A stretch of DNA of 64,000 nt from 2-02-FULL-48-14 sp964356195 (GCA_964356195.1 CAYHGP010000003.1:1-64000); one strand, 5' to 3'; shown: positions 15,001 to 20,590, numbered from the stretch's first letter. The notes: a model not told the origin generated them from the sequence alone. Numbers and translations are program-made.

Positions 15001-15110
15001 CTCAGCGCCTCAGCCACTTGACTCATCGGCAAAAGACTCGAGAAAAAGCTCGCCAGAAAGGCATGAATAATAAGCTTTTTGTACCAGGGCGTGGCGTGGC
15101 TTGGATACAT
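1..15110 (-). CDS. Giant secreted SLH-domain surface protein (partial, 3' end outside window)
   Basis: One reading frame stays open on the minus strand from ATG at 15110 to the window edge, 5,036 codons with no stop. The first ~40 residues have a basic start and a hydrophobic stretch (IIHAFLASFFSSLLP) like a signal peptide. Roughly: residues 95-320 hold a peptidase C25/caspase-like region (VVIVGDVPLPVV near 160); 300-575 are acidic DxDxDG repeats like calcium-binding TSP3/dockerin loops; 1675-1860 hold SLH repeats (GYSDGSFRPDNKITREEF); 1970-2400 resemble bacterial Ig-like domains; 2740-2860 are FG-GAP/VCBS-like (DYNGDGMMDV); 2970-3040 look like a DUF11 repeat; 3520-3940 are helical then Pro-rich; another SLH repeat starts near 4930. 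It lies just after the pilus operon terminator on the same strand. Assignment to domain families is by eye. A surface, adhesion or S-layer-bound role is inferred; the C25-like part could be catalytic or degenerate. Confidence 0.9.
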   Translation of the reverse strand, partial: MYPSHATPWYKKLIIHAFLASFFSSLLPMSQVAEALSVINKLEPSSTMNPGGGLEEIRSVGSTETRYGLVAILVEDGLWDSTVSSSGSFSFLGGDSLSEKIQTYAEDVQATLPWTKTVIVKVSATDTPADIQRMLERFYFEGNVEDSDPTKLSGVVIVGDVPLPVVNKNGNRFISLLPYTDFEEQSYILDENTQDFLPNLEAQNLQTEVWHGVIVPPLQGQDGVDLLAAYFDKNHKFHDGDEDYTTFDQKVFLGDLVTEEHTINPTAYASYQRYIGLWEELTYYRFTNGLVEELFTEMQASVGAGDSLDNDSDGDYDEEASNGIDDDSDGLVDEDIGDGFFGIDNDGDCSALSASQQDSNGDGKPCFGGIMDEDGNYTLEPDDLVDEDSFDDNNNDKGWVMDFYAEREGSDNFEDQQVDEDPPGDTTGGEDADGDGVFDGDGCPGICGEDDNGDAIDHDMDGYPTGWEIMYGTDPFDEKEPWLAAWDLAGSIYGVDFGTDDEAATAYLQAFFIDGFYTYDDSYRHPSCYASNGSYHAEYDDDEDGFCDEDGSTEVQLWVDDEGTPGDGVCAYNDADCDALIDEDPLGLRPEGMFDDLPDIQAKSIVEGLVSRYAEMFDQPQGVWNRLVGGTGRYKTHSFDDEGNASNDYDSAISLIAKKDEAVLQYFKAFNDYFEARVNVMVEDTLSEEIPIIAGVRIVGDYTTFTEDEDGNEEEADPEDSCDPAHDTDNDDACPQFVNQSGFNARLFDADGNTTDLSQLEPWEYYINGQNLWEISSPKECTNYAGTDEEEGQLAQFNSLYSRDFATDEDHADLTLAQVREYRNCVPEFSAYKEDIDELCNTPTVVQPIRTLDGAIAPGEDVTAETKAKWETGPQACFEFRELKTFNLYTQTMAEFNNWLTTKLRKFAEDDEDDRDAAYADFLAKVEEKRADYEPRPEDATLRKHFNEIDLIPADSDHSYTMEDLMKEEGYTSYTDEDIDTFIAAQDDDNPVTIDYPQEGSGMDDVSELNVYFDKIYLTEEADSGALVDDMDDAKTITSIYKSVEPTNATLNAQIKNAASPNLPIDKTRRIAFIDADGAAQEVTYINVFSAVTVTDVEEAVSTLKDDVNDVAGGSIFQSDIEGFLDEINVDQLRDALAWRTLSIDEKHKYVFTHYLGMEEAISSKVRNGYEMVSMISDGDATNLYFAFNGDKPETEGDLEFMYRSQELIDAALAEADSEEEPVYEPISEVSNTTPILIFDWIEAMQEWLQETEDSLSSVDTYEEDTVCGDKVVYDSGANDDTDADGIPDDAAATTTLSLTSDDNEVLLANNGDEHDYYTVSVSAEKSDGSINTDDNYTEVTLEVTSGVDSISISYDTLQLTGGVAIFNLLSGTVGDFTIRAVPANRDDLGNSNSLSGSVVSKNVSVTTYILDEQGTAEATTTEQTDRIEVTDGDGNIVAILDPDTGDLELRDATKAELREATDSLPTRVAIMSEAGETYGVFFIIPDEKSVSIGDGAAGVFVQQVGATASAATAEDGVALEDSDVQIGLVTALGQIAISDAYSLDFDNSESINLYDPIHVLDGDGETLFTVTIKHSFVTGEIVAPEDEESDYLSFAERWPLGRRAPIMIMEEEKSWGRIASASAATVIADTDSDLLDDLEEWTIGTELDNSDSDGDSYIDGLEIFSGYDPLVSGKKLFTDISSDNVAYQDLAVLYLRGIVQGYSDGSFRPDNKITREEFIKIDLGAICKDCDSYSAAYEATLLAEYGQDPFPDTDINPDLLACVAEGKVDGIVSGYAGGDQVGYYLPTQYISRAEGTKVLVETGGFDVAEVSAGEVWYSEYVNTAKENGLFPDGVDVTTAWLEGFMTRAEFVMMAVNLVNAKDCRAVDTDGEGLSDVSEEVLYSTDPLMADTDLGGVNDFDEVIRDSDPLDASDDFPGSEGEGTEVTDGTDSTDTTSTDTTSTDTSDEEDFLGLSVYEHAPGLYAVSSDANYEQISSSTGAGATEVPVFTNDIAADGESILYVRAEIRDQDDKIYVEDDTSVIEFILSSSENGVLSSDLVQVENGLAETTFNTSEVAGDITVEGHITDNSLPSRNAEVHVYPGEPVRLELAGESTVLPAGAEAVSDMTVYLYDSFGNLAYNGFYSVTLSTEGGLTLLDLSDEDTEADGTQVTTSDGYLNFRVLASPDADTSTVQASLLSVADSGDTFNITHKEGMTLKVDQSDPYLLVGGSSSETVTVSVVDGNGAYVTGFQGDIQLSLSDASYGTFTSSSITLVSGQASASLTPGTLAGTGSIIAESTGIEGGSSSLESKPADIYELRIEKDDGTTVLSAGERAKLIVSGYDQYENLVTTDSTTTGTLRLTTSTEDFGSLSSTSFTLNQGKASFYITPGEVSGKINVVATATGLLAGTWGGDINYTLSGEEFADIDPQMLYGSFLGGPFGDTSQENYIAGWLTFNGKTQAVTSLVSEPKPKKRLATIDASGAITLPEDSMVTQTVESAGSELPTRIQWREFPDDNLIGEIFYVMPSGTGMISAELLNGDDDFVLEEGETGDILLRENSAATLKIREDGQIAILDPAYSLVINAAAEGLGFAVLKGTQQVLRIDFNSAWDEDITQVDTDFNLEDWDTLASGIYIKPTAVTENRLVTIPTGNSSLNPMGIAIIDPNEDLDKSMQPSLGYMSLESAEGDGSVGWENENKHLLLFAAGNTVGESNLFYPSEVGIVLGDPTIKLPTANEVNDMGFTSDIGTMVAASSDDIVSMMDLDYNGDGMMDVLTAYEDGSINVLQNAKAPVRLQDRGELLFIENGISSIDKGDFNNDGLEDLMIVTNEACYEGEVCIYEYENIGGGFIATNLDLTAISGKPTQVEVYDLNGDDYDDLVIADENMVLYTVWNSGGTLETVDEIKNFGLNSDSTQNLNGDLAVRYDGLEDGPVSLPVLTTEQSSSNEDFITALGIDSDFTLKVDGQDDTSTVGRNENLSFDYGDSDDIAELFSVTKSVADSNGGVVEVGDSLAYTITMENVSGSTYSDLYLSDSIGAYFTFDSESFTCIACSAANSSVTLQGGDSTRPFVYGPLSLGVGESLSFSYNGTVTLLPNLSVMVGQDIYSDYKDDNYADIAISPEGNTTGALELFYSDGYITETDGGGFLGLGATSYRRISYQEKQYSPATDEAAYDTTVENPFGDADGDFMPDFIQDMDPEKGIPAAAEGDFDPISELLGGVDGDSDGYYSADEMYESTDDADGDGLVDLVDQWVTGTAVLLDSSLDLSLEAALSGDDLDLEAGISVLEDEVAGATQVIEDVVSALTCSGGCLAFPGSIAFLARGSYHIPVLGTTITPADPGFPVFGILPYLPVVCTLSLCYGSNVMRIYLSPTTTLALGISVCLGPYQGGIAQCFSISVPLLPASVCDAINGFLADSLSKASAFVSEETTAAFNVSTSGGGSLSVGASAGGAAPTGLSSDVFEDYEPPVSANANVQVPGFPGIFTEWWKAQKEEFFKMLDLPDITFIYPDPNSITTEFTGIGKKASENQEGDAVKLDTESKIKVLNTAVMGLEKWLNMANALPLIDIKPEHVQVRYPAITKEEIEIVTEDWNKWVEDTKNEWDRFKEQFDLRDDVTAAEQETFDELQGLIDTLITAVETNMAILESYTEIPETILMLRDIQAYYAKSIICYLDAVLSHTAGYLSENVQRIQAWAQFVVDLKKIVSGWQILIDLSADLMDSCDKCTNQRYSGMQLIFSLFVFMPEFPVLEMPKLPDIVIDVSNIQAGINIVWPDIEFIPERINIPELPRIILPSAKLSGDLNLDLNIPTLPEFKIDFEIPELPGLSIPDLPSLPPPPALPELDPTISAALKIAGSVLKIVCIIRQGFMPTSEGNLKTKIEEITERSGGIVLPFDLSAKVEWPSFSFDFVKKIQINTYLNLTTDFNVIFDVVKDFADETNEFTTDFVQDGLNKPMQEVNDAIQKAMNLLDVEVEVDVEVDAEADLESGEVGADGSADAEVTGEEAGLDEGAGVDAEADAGPSSYIDAMNTATAYKDEPLVRENLGALAEIMQKLQSDLTAWDDEMPETITLTGTQRILSMDDPLLNRYDDIIKGSLDLDKDFLASIENTPLASVAVLRDSMISYVEDFDQGTKALRGMDSGSFQRYLAQENLHAQYLLASDDGTDDAYSTAENWNPEALVTQDENEQALELASDSSSAYDGLSLGAAPAAFNTGLYLYDSEAGTSTRLTDYAAEAEEKTNIIFVDLDEDGDADIVYSMGGDVYIKENYTESPSLRYVSSDPSEMTVAEVEATHGSVQNFKRGKNDFEEASFSFSESPEAVGYEVLFYDSLDAQDAEPEENIKRLLLLANEENDSVTFTDTAALEYTSGSTLPVTEESATYQANSETSIVVPGASEFELPKVIESRLHAENVSGKVKLLNAPQRTLISETGELETDDGVTFQTVEKTTIEVDVDDFTTRIELPSYTLITFGRQTGRVIRVDSGSVYWIQDTETVEEQDLEEGMEIFPEEMVSLESSGADATMVTSEGGEIVLDKEEEFIMDRLVNTSSPSANIEIENGAYYTVNRGLYSDGTWGTLSDNVLLNPQVCADSSEPYPLVDTNGADTDGDGAVEVAIFSTLELSAEGSFDSDSEIVDAYWDLDANVDADGDGILNNDEESIGLTALIGPYDTTDPRTVTLYITDTTGNIGTSTISVEVYVPDIQITDATVAAVTGTTDPKSPAFPFHLVRDRSGVVKEIGTGYSTDENGDFVEEMISSELISVYDAAGDVIAEFNPDTKQVLVYDSAYTVEAIPSEADWPSRLVVYENSTGIVMGSFIFVADTDSSILKVDEVLETYELSLAHQVTVYPVADETSYEWTDSTLVARDDYGNLDFMLSQSGSITIFDNRYTLVKRAADSLEDYLILEIYDGETLELEIWPGTAGTASIVTTKDLDLSSSSLISETHESLSADTRIYFEDLSTDDALYTDIAELVERGILEGYEVDGKRYFYPDQAINRAEFTKIILSILCIVPREEAYSVPATFTDILDAALWYFPYTKEAFLLNLITGYLGEVNSAGVSPFKPNNT

Positions 15111-15210
15111 AGCGAAACTCTACCAGAACAACTCAAAAAAATCCGCCCCTTTAAATCTGTTAAAGCTTATTTCGACTTGCCGTTTTAATTTTTATGTTGT
15201 TGATAACAAA

Positions 15211-15237
15211 AAAAGCCCTCCACTCGGGAGGGCTTTT
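15211..15237 (-). terminator. Intrinsic terminator of the pilus operon
   Basis: An 11-bp perfect stem (15211-15221 with 15227-15237) closes a 5-nt loop and is followed on the minus strand by a T run. It sits 23 nt beyond the pilin stop codon and separates the pilus operon from the giant SLH gene. Confidence 0.85.
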
Positions 15238-15259
15238 GAAAGTTCAAACTAAACAAGGA

Positions 15260-15832
15260 CTAACGGCCAATCATGTAGAAACGAATATTAGTGCCACAAG
15301 GCGCTGCAGTAGTAACACAGGCAGTGGCCGCGGCAATGTTGGTCGCAGCAGATGCAGTGAGTGACACTGATACAGCACTGCTCCCAAGGTAAACACCGGT
15401 GGCTGCAGTTTCACTGGTGCTTTCAGATCTAGCAACTAGCAAGTATCCTTCAGCCAAACCACCGCTAACGGTCTGTAAAGCAGCGTAGTAGTAACCGGAA
15501 GCACAACCTCCAACGCTCAGGAGGCTCACCGTAGTTAAGCTCTGAGGGTCAGAAGGCAGAGTAGTAAGATTGGTAAGAGTGGTGAGAGGTAGCACAGCAG
15601 TCCCACTAGTCGCGCATCCAGACGAAGAAGGGTAGCCTGCATTGTCACTTGCATAAAACTCAAGAGCGGTTGCAAGTGTCGCTAAATCAGTTTTTCTCTG
15701 GGCATCGCGAGCGCGGGCGGGACCTCCCGTAAGACGAGGGATCAAAGCAACCGCTAAAATTCCGATGATCGTAATAACGATCAAAAGTTCAATGAGCGTA
15801 AACGCTCGAAGACGGGGCGTGAGTCTTTTCAT
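15260..15832 (-). CDS. Type IV pilin (prepilin)
   Basis: A 190-aa protein with a class III prepilin signal: a short basic leader (MKRLTPRLRA) followed by FTLIELLIVITIIGIL. PilD-type cleavage would fall after Ala10, making Phe11 the first mature residue, with Glu at mature position 5. The hydrophobic helix is followed by the usual RDAQRKTDLATLATALEFY helix continuation and a small globular domain with Cys residues that could form disulphides. It is the last gene of the pilN-pilO-pilB-pilC-pilin run and ends just before a strong terminator, so it is probably the major pilin or a pseudopilin of this system. The peptidase PilD is not in the window. Confidence 0.9.
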   Translation of the reverse strand: MKRLTPRLRAFTLIELLIVITIIGILAVALIPRLTGGPARARDAQRKTDLATLATALEFYASDNAGYPSSSGCATSGTAVLPLTTLTNLTTLPSDPQSLTTVSLLSVGGCASGYYYAALQTVSGGLAEGYLLVARSESTSETAATGVYLGSSAVSVSLTASAATNIAAATACVTTAAPCGTNIRFYMIGR

Positions 15833-15877
15833 AAAAACGTAAAGTTAGATGGCGTTTCGAAAGCAACTCTACACTGC

Positions 15878-17080
15878 TTAAAGATTCGTGGCAATATCAC
15901 TCAGCGACATAATGGGCTGCATAATGGCGGCCACAATGAATCCCACCATTCCTCCCATCACCACAAGAATCAGCGGCTCCATAAGTTTAGACAAATTCGC
16001 CACGGCATTGTCCACTTCACCCTCATAAAAGTCGGCAATTTTATTGGCCACTTCATTCAAGTTTGCGGTTTGTTCACCGACCAAAACCATGGAAGCCACG
16101 GAGCTGGGAAAGAGGATTCCGCTTTGATTCAAATTTTCTCCCAAAGGAATTCCTTGCGAAACATCTTGGGAAGCGTATTGAATTCTGCGTTTGTAGACTT
16201 CATTCCCAACGGCGTTCGCGTTGATTTCGAGCGCCTTCACAATGGGCACCCCGGAGTTCATCAAACTGGCGAGCATTCGGGTGAAGCGTGAAATCATGAG
16301 CTGTCTTATAATGGTCCCGAAAATAGGCATATAGACAAGCGCCAAATCAATACTGTAGCGGCCTTGCTTGCTGCGTTTAACGATCATGAAACCTAAAACA
16401 AAAAGAGCTAGAATCACGAGTACGGTTTCCCAGTTGTTCTGAGCCACATCGGAGAGCCAGAGCAGAATTTTCGTCGTGGTGGGAAGTTCGGTGCCGCCCT
16501 CGGTAAAGAGGGCTGTAAGCTGGGGAACCACCAAGGTAAGCATCAAAAAAAGACAAACAAACAAAATGATCATGACGGAAGCGGGGTAAACCATGGCCCC
16601 TTTTACTTTTCCAATGATCATGGCGCTTTTTTCTTCCTGCTTGGCGATGTCTTTTAAAATATTATTCAAGTTTCCGGAGGCTTCTCCGCTGGCAATCATC
16701 CCGCGTTCCGCTTCACCGAAAATATTGTCAAATTTTTCCATGGCCGTGGAAAGTGTTTTCCCTTCTTCCATTTCCGCTGCCAAACTTTTAATCACACGCT
16801 GCAAACGCAAATTTCCGATTTGTTCGGAAAGTACATATAAGGAACGAATAATAGGAACTCCGGCATTGATCATCACGGAAAGCAGCTGAAAGAACATCAC
16901 TTTTTCCTTCAATTTGACGGAAGTGAGGCCAATGGTCCACTCATTCAAAGTTGCGATCAAACCGGTTTTTTTATCAAAGATTTTTTGAGAACCGCGGAGT
17001 TCACCAATACGTGTTTGATCGTCCTTGGAAAGTCCAATGTCCAGACGTGTAGTGGGGATGGCAGTTGAAACAGTATTCAT
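15878..17080 (-). CDS. pilC: Type IV pilus inner-membrane platform protein PilC/GspF
   Basis: A 400-aa protein of the GspF/PilC family, which forms the inner-membrane platform for the assembly ATPase. Two homologous T2SSF domains are visible: one around residues 60-185 (VMINAGVPIIRSLYVLSEQ, then GEASGNLNNILKDIA) and one around 265-390 (SLMNSGVPIVKALEI, then GEQTANLNEVANKIADFYE), each followed by hydrophobic membrane segments, the last being VMGGMVGFIVAAIMQPI. Length is normal for the family. It lies 26 nt downstream of pilB and 45 nt upstream of the pilin gene, in the same operon. Confidence 0.93.
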   Translation of the reverse strand: MNTVSTAIPTTRLDIGLSKDDQTRIGELRGSQKIFDKKTGLIATLNEWTIGLTSVKLKEKVMFFQLLSVMINAGVPIIRSLYVLSEQIGNLRLQRVIKSLAAEMEEGKTLSTAMEKFDNIFGEAERGMIASGEASGNLNNILKDIAKQEEKSAMIIGKVKGAMVYPASVMIILFVCLFLMLTLVVPQLTALFTEGGTELPTTTKILLWLSDVAQNNWETVLVILALFVLGFMIVKRSKQGRYSIDLALVYMPIFGTIIRQLMISRFTRMLASLMNSGVPIVKALEINANAVGNEVYKRRIQYASQDVSQGIPLGENLNQSGILFPSSVASMVLVGEQTANLNEVANKIADFYEGEVDNAVANLSKLMEPLILVVMGGMVGFIVAAIMQPIMSLSDIATNL

Positions 17081-17106
17081 AAGAAAATACTCGGCTGCGC
17101 CGAGCG

Positions 17107-18357
17107 TTAAGCGGATTCGGGGCGGGCTACGGCGTAAACTTCTTCCAGAGAGGTAATTCCGTCTAAGGCTTTCAAAATTCCGGCTTGTTCGAGCGTGACC
17201 ATTCCGGTTTTCATAGCAGCATCTTGAATCTCACCGGTGTTGTTTTGCTTCAGCACCATGTCGCGAATTTCATTATTCATTTTAAGCACTTCAAAAAGTC
17301 CAACACGTCCGTAGTAACCCACGCCATTGCATTGTGTACATTCCACTTCACCGGGTCCAAAAAATTGCAGCGCGGCAATCTTTGCGGCATCGTGAGGTTC
17401 ATCGGGATGCAATTTGCCCATGGCACTTTTCACCATGCCCAAAGTGTAGTCATCCACCGTAATCGGCTTGCGACATTTTTCACACAAACGGCGTACAAGT
17501 CGTTGCGCAATAATCGCGTTGATGGTGGCCGTCATAAGGAAGGTCGGCACACCCATGTTCACAATACGAGTCAGCGTTTCCACCGCGGAATTCGTGTGAA
17601 TAGTAGACAGCACCAAGTGTCCGGTCAGCGAGGCTTCAATAGCCACATCCACGGTTTCTTTATCACGGATTTCCCCCACCATGATGATGTCGGGATCCTG
17701 ACGAAGCGCAGTACGAAGTCCAAAGGCAAAGGTGTAATCAATATCGGGATGCACTTGCGACTGGTTGAGTCCGTCCATTTGAATTTCCACCGGATCTTCA
17801 ATGGTCAAAATATTTACATCCGGCTCGTTCAAAATGGTCATGGCAGCATAAAGCGTCGTCGTTTTTCCGGAACCCGTAGGTCCGGAAGTCAAAATAATTC
17901 CATTCGGAAGCTCGAGGGCATGGCCCAAATATTTCAAAGCATTTCCGGCAATTCCCAGTTTTTCAAACGTGGGGATTTCTTTCGATTGATCCTGAATACG
18001 CATCACGATCTTTTCCCCGTTAATCGTAGGAAGGCTGGAGACACGAAGATCCAGTTCACGTCCTTCTTGCGTCGTGACTTGAGCACGTCCATCTTGCGGA
18101 ATGCGTTGCTCATCAATTTTCAAGTTGGACATAATCTTAATACGGGAAACCACCGCGGGGTGAATGTTGGGCGGGTACTCCACAATGCGACGCAGCGCTC
18201 CATCAATACGGTAACGAATTTGAACGGTGTTCTTCAAAGGTTCAATGTGAATATCCGAAGAACGCAGGTCAATGGCGTACGAGACAGCGTTCATTACCAG
18301 CTGAGGAATATTTCCTCCTACGATGGCATCCTGAACGGCTTGGAGTTTCGCATCCAT
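17107..18357 (-). CDS. pilB: Type IV pilus assembly ATPase PilB/GspE, short form
   Basis: A 416-aa secretion ATPase that powers pilus assembly. Visible are the N2-like domain (SSDIHIEPLKNTVQIRYRID), Walker A (GPTGSGKTTTLYA, residues ~160-172), Asp box and Walker B (TALRQDPDIIMVGEIRD), His box (GHLVLSTIHTNSA) and a zinc-binding pair of CxxC motifs (CEKC, CTQC) near the C-terminus. Family members are usually about 550-570 aa; this one lacks the N-terminal MshEN/T2SSE_N domain that in other systems binds partners or c-di-GMP. The start at 18357 matches the 9-nt gap to the pilO-like gene; no longer in-frame start is visible without entering that gene. Confidence 0.93.
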   Translation of the reverse strand: MDAKLQAVQDAIVGGNIPQLVMNAVSYAIDLRSSDIHIEPLKNTVQIRYRIDGALRRIVEYPPNIHPAVVSRIKIMSNLKIDEQRIPQDGRAQVTTQEGRELDLRVSSLPTINGEKIVMRIQDQSKEIPTFEKLGIAGNALKYLGHALELPNGIILTSGPTGSGKTTTLYAAMTILNEPDVNILTIEDPVEIQMDGLNQSQVHPDIDYTFAFGLRTALRQDPDIIMVGEIRDKETVDVAIEASLTGHLVLSTIHTNSAVETLTRIVNMGVPTFLMTATINAIIAQRLVRRLCEKCRKPITVDDYTLGMVKSAMGKLHPDEPHDAAKIAALQFFGPGEVECTQCNGVGYYGRVGLFEVLKMNNEIRDMVLKQNNTGEIQDAAMKTGMVTLEQAGILKALDGITSLEEVYAVARPESA

Positions 18358-18366
18358 CGGGACAAA

Positions 18367-18939
18367 TTAAAGTTCTTGAGAAAAGTAAGCATTCACCGTG
18401 ACGCGGGCTTCATAAGTTCCGCCGAATTCTTCAGGGTAGGTGATGGACATATCTTCGACACTCATCAAACGAATTTCTCCTTCCAAAGAGCCTGAAGTTT
18501 CGATGTATTCCAAGAACTCACTGAGATTCTTTTTGGAACTTGTTAAACTCATGCTCACCGGTACATAGCGATAGGCACCGTCTTCAGAGGTTTTGACGGC
18601 ATCGTAGGTGATACCGCTAATAAAGAAAGGATTCGTGTCAAAATTATTAACTCCCTCAAATGTGTCAAATAGACGAGTCAAGGTGGTGAGGTCTTCGTTG
18701 GTTGGAAAAACCAAAGCGAGTTGTTGGTCAGCCGTTTCTCGGTCGGCGGTCACTTCGGCTTTAATAGTTTGATAATTTTCAGTGAGTTTTTTGCTTTCAC
18801 TCGTGAGGTTGTTCGACTGCGTGGCTAAACTGTCGGCCTCCAAAATCAGAGCCGTTCGTTCACTCCATTGAAACACTCCGTAAGTGATGACCCCGAGGAC
18901 GACGAGGATGGCGAGTATGAATTGATGTCGATCGTTCAT
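18367..18939 (-). CDS. PilO-like pilus alignment protein
   Basis: A 190-aa bitopic protein: a short cytoplasmic start, one membrane helix (FILAILVVLGVITYGVFQW), a coiled-coil stretch (residues ~30-75), and a periplasmic/extracellular alpha-beta domain. This architecture and its place between the pilN-like gene and pilB match PilO of the PilMNOP alignment complex. Sequence alone is too divergent for certainty, so the name rests partly on context. The upstream pilN-like gene ends 10 nt before this start. No pilM or pilP homologue is present next to it. Confidence 0.7.
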   Translation of the reverse strand: MNDRHQFILAILVVLGVITYGVFQWSERTALILEADSLATQSNNLTSESKKLTENYQTIKAEVTADRETADQQLALVFPTNEDLTTLTRLFDTFEGVNNFDTNPFFISGITYDAVKTSEDGAYRYVPVSMSLTSSKKNLSEFLEYIETSGSLEGEIRLMSVEDMSITYPEEFGGTYEARVTVNAYFSQEL

Positions 18940-18949
18940 AGTTTAGGTT

Positions 18950-20185
18950 TTATTGTTGAATTTCCATACTGATGCGAAAACTACCGGTGTAAGTTGCATC
19001 CGAACTGCTGTCACTCTTGCTGTAACTGCGGTCTTCCACATTCATAAAATATTCAGAATCTTCCAGGCCATCAATAAGGTTTGAAACTAGCGTAAAGTTC
19101 TTGGTATCATCGGTAATGGTTTGGCCGGAAACGATAAGCGTTCCATCGGAGTCCAAACGCAGATCATCCAGTTTCAAGTTGCCCGGGAATTCCGTATTAA
19201 AGAGAGGATCCACGCCCTTGGTCACACTTTCCACTTCATCTAAGTAGACAGACCATTCTTCGCGGGCCGCCTTAATTTTCCCAATGAGCGCATTCACGCT
19301 GGCATTGATGGCACTGAAATCGGTGGTGAGAGTTTGGAGCTGCTCGTCGGTGATTTCCTCTAAGTTGAGAGCGGTCACGGAACTTTTAAAGGAAGCACTT
19401 TGGAGCAGAATTTTTGTAGTTTCAAGATCTTGGATGTCTTGTAAAAGACTTTGTTCATCCACTTCTCCGGTTTTGGCATGAAGCTGAGTGATGAGCTCAT
19501 CCACGCTGGCGAGCGCAATGCTAACCTCTTCGTCAGGAATGGTTTCGCTCAAAAATCCTTGAATATCCACCAAAAGACTGAGGAGTTGCGGTCTTAAAAC
19601 TGCCGCAGCTTCTTTATAGTCCGCACGTTTATTTTCGGAACTGTAAGAAGAGCTTGCCTGGTCGACGTCATAAAAATATTCATCGGCAAGACTGGAATAT
19701 TGATCCAAGAGCAGGGAAGCCGCGAGATGTTTTTGCACGCGAAGCTCCGCATTTAGTGTGGAAACCTGCTCCGTAGCTTGTTCCATACGGCTGGCAGGGT
19801 TCACCCCAAAGATAGAAAAACGACTTGAATTTTGAGTCAAAAATCCGCCCACGGTGAGGACAAGAAGCAAAACCGAAGCCTTGAGGAATGTAGCTCCGGG
19901 TTTTCCGGCATGCATAGGCGCTCCTTTTAATTTCGCAACGAGGTCCGTTTTTGGCTTAGGATTGAAAAAAGAACCGCTCTTTTTTTCCTGTTGCTGGGCC
20001 ACGGCACTCATGAGCCCGGCATCCTTCTGAGAAGCATCCTTCCCAAACAATTCCGTAAAAACATTTTTGGAATCGGTTTGAGGAGCCGTAACCTTGGGCA
20101 CGGGAGCACCAGTTGGGGGCACCTCTGCTTGGAGAGAGGGAAAGAGTTTATCGTTTCCTGGAGCTGGATTCGGCACGTCTGCCAT
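18950..20185 (-). CDS. PilN-like pilus alignment protein with long N-terminal region
   Basis: A 411-aa protein, the first gene of the pilus operon. Residues 1-95 are a Pro/Lys-rich cytoplasmic tail, residues ~100-118 a membrane helix (FLKASVLLLVLTVGGFLTQ), then a long helical region (~130-320) and a C-terminal domain of beta-alpha-beta type (LDSDGTLIVSGQTI, then FTLVSNLIDGLEDSEYF) like the ferredoxin-like fold of PilN. PilN is normally near 180-200 aa, so the helical middle is a large insertion. Role as partner of the PilO-like protein is inferred from order and topology. A strong promoter lies 27-55 nt upstream. Confidence 0.65.
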   Translation of the reverse strand: MADVPNPAPGNDKLFPSLQAEVPPTGAPVPKVTAPQTDSKNVFTELFGKDASQKDAGLMSAVAQQQEKKSGSFFNPKPKTDLVAKLKGAPMHAGKPGATFLKASVLLLVLTVGGFLTQNSSRFSIFGVNPASRMEQATEQVSTLNAELRVQKHLAASLLLDQYSSLADEYFYDVDQASSSYSSENKRADYKEAAAVLRPQLLSLLVDIQGFLSETIPDEEVSIALASVDELITQLHAKTGEVDEQSLLQDIQDLETTKILLQSASFKSSVTALNLEEITDEQLQTLTTDFSAINASVNALIGKIKAAREEWSVYLDEVESVTKGVDPLFNTEFPGNLKLDDLRLDSDGTLIVSGQTITDDTKNFTLVSNLIDGLEDSEYFMNVEDRSYSKSDSSSDATYTGSFRISMEIQQ

Positions 20186-20211
20186 ACGATTTTGTTTTTA
20201 TTTATCTCGTA

Positions 20212-20240
20212 AGTATAGCAGAAAACCGCTTTTGGAGCAA
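20212..20240 (-). promoter_or_regulatory. Promoter of the pilus operon
   Basis: On the minus strand TTGCTC (20240-20235), a 17-bp spacer and TATACT (20217-20212). Transcription would begin near 20205, about 20 nt before the pilN-like ATG. No Shine-Dalgarno sequence is present in that leader. Confidence 0.75.
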
Positions 20241-20248
20241 CCCCCACA

Positions 20249-20527
20249 TCAGGTCGATTTTTTAAGAGGGCCGTAGTTTTCGGTGCCTTCATACATTCCT
20301 TTGTTGAAACGCAGCTCGTCTTGCCGAATAGCACTTCGGATGTCTTCAAGGCTTGCATCAGGATCCAGAGCATAAATTTCAATAAAAACGCTTCGTTTAC
20401 GCTCCAGTCGTTCGTAGTCAAGAATGAGATTAAGGGGCGTGGTTTCAGGAAGTTGAAGCCGCTGGGCTCGTTCAAGCCTCAGTTGCTCAAACCGGGGATC
20501 GCTGAGTTCGTAGGATTTGAGATTCAT
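20249..20527 (-). CDS. Hypothetical 92-aa charged protein
   Basis: A 92-aa soluble, highly charged protein (MNLKSYELSDPRFEQLRLER...), mostly helical by appearance, with no signal peptide or membrane segment. I do not recognise the family. The start at 20527 was chosen because longer versions would run through the terminator hairpin at 20547-20565. Its stop lies only 9 nt from the pilus-operon -35 box, and its mRNA must pass the upstream hairpin, so it may be expressed by read-through from the promoter at 20669-20696. Confidence 0.6.
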   Translation of the reverse strand: MNLKSYELSDPRFEQLRLERAQRLQLPETTPLNLILDYERLERKRSVFIEIYALDPDASLEDIRSAIRQDELRFNKGMYEGTENYGPLKKST

Positions 20528-20540
20528 AAAATTGGGATTA

Positions 20541-20565
20541 AAAAAACCGCCCTTTTTTTGGGCGG
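20541..20565 (-). terminator. Intrinsic terminator or attenuator
   Basis: A 6-bp GC stem (20547-20552 with 20560-20565), a 7-nt loop and, on the minus strand, a run of seven T. It lies between a 19-codon ORF and the 92-aa gene, so it may end a short transcript or attenuate the gene behind it. Confidence 0.65.
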
Positions 20566-20590
20566 CATAAAAATAAAACATCACACGCTT

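Noticed and set aside
1..15100. Many long plus-strand open frames across the first 15 kb
   Set aside because: They are antisense shadows of the continuous minus-strand giant gene; their translations have no domain and lack promoters or conserved starts.
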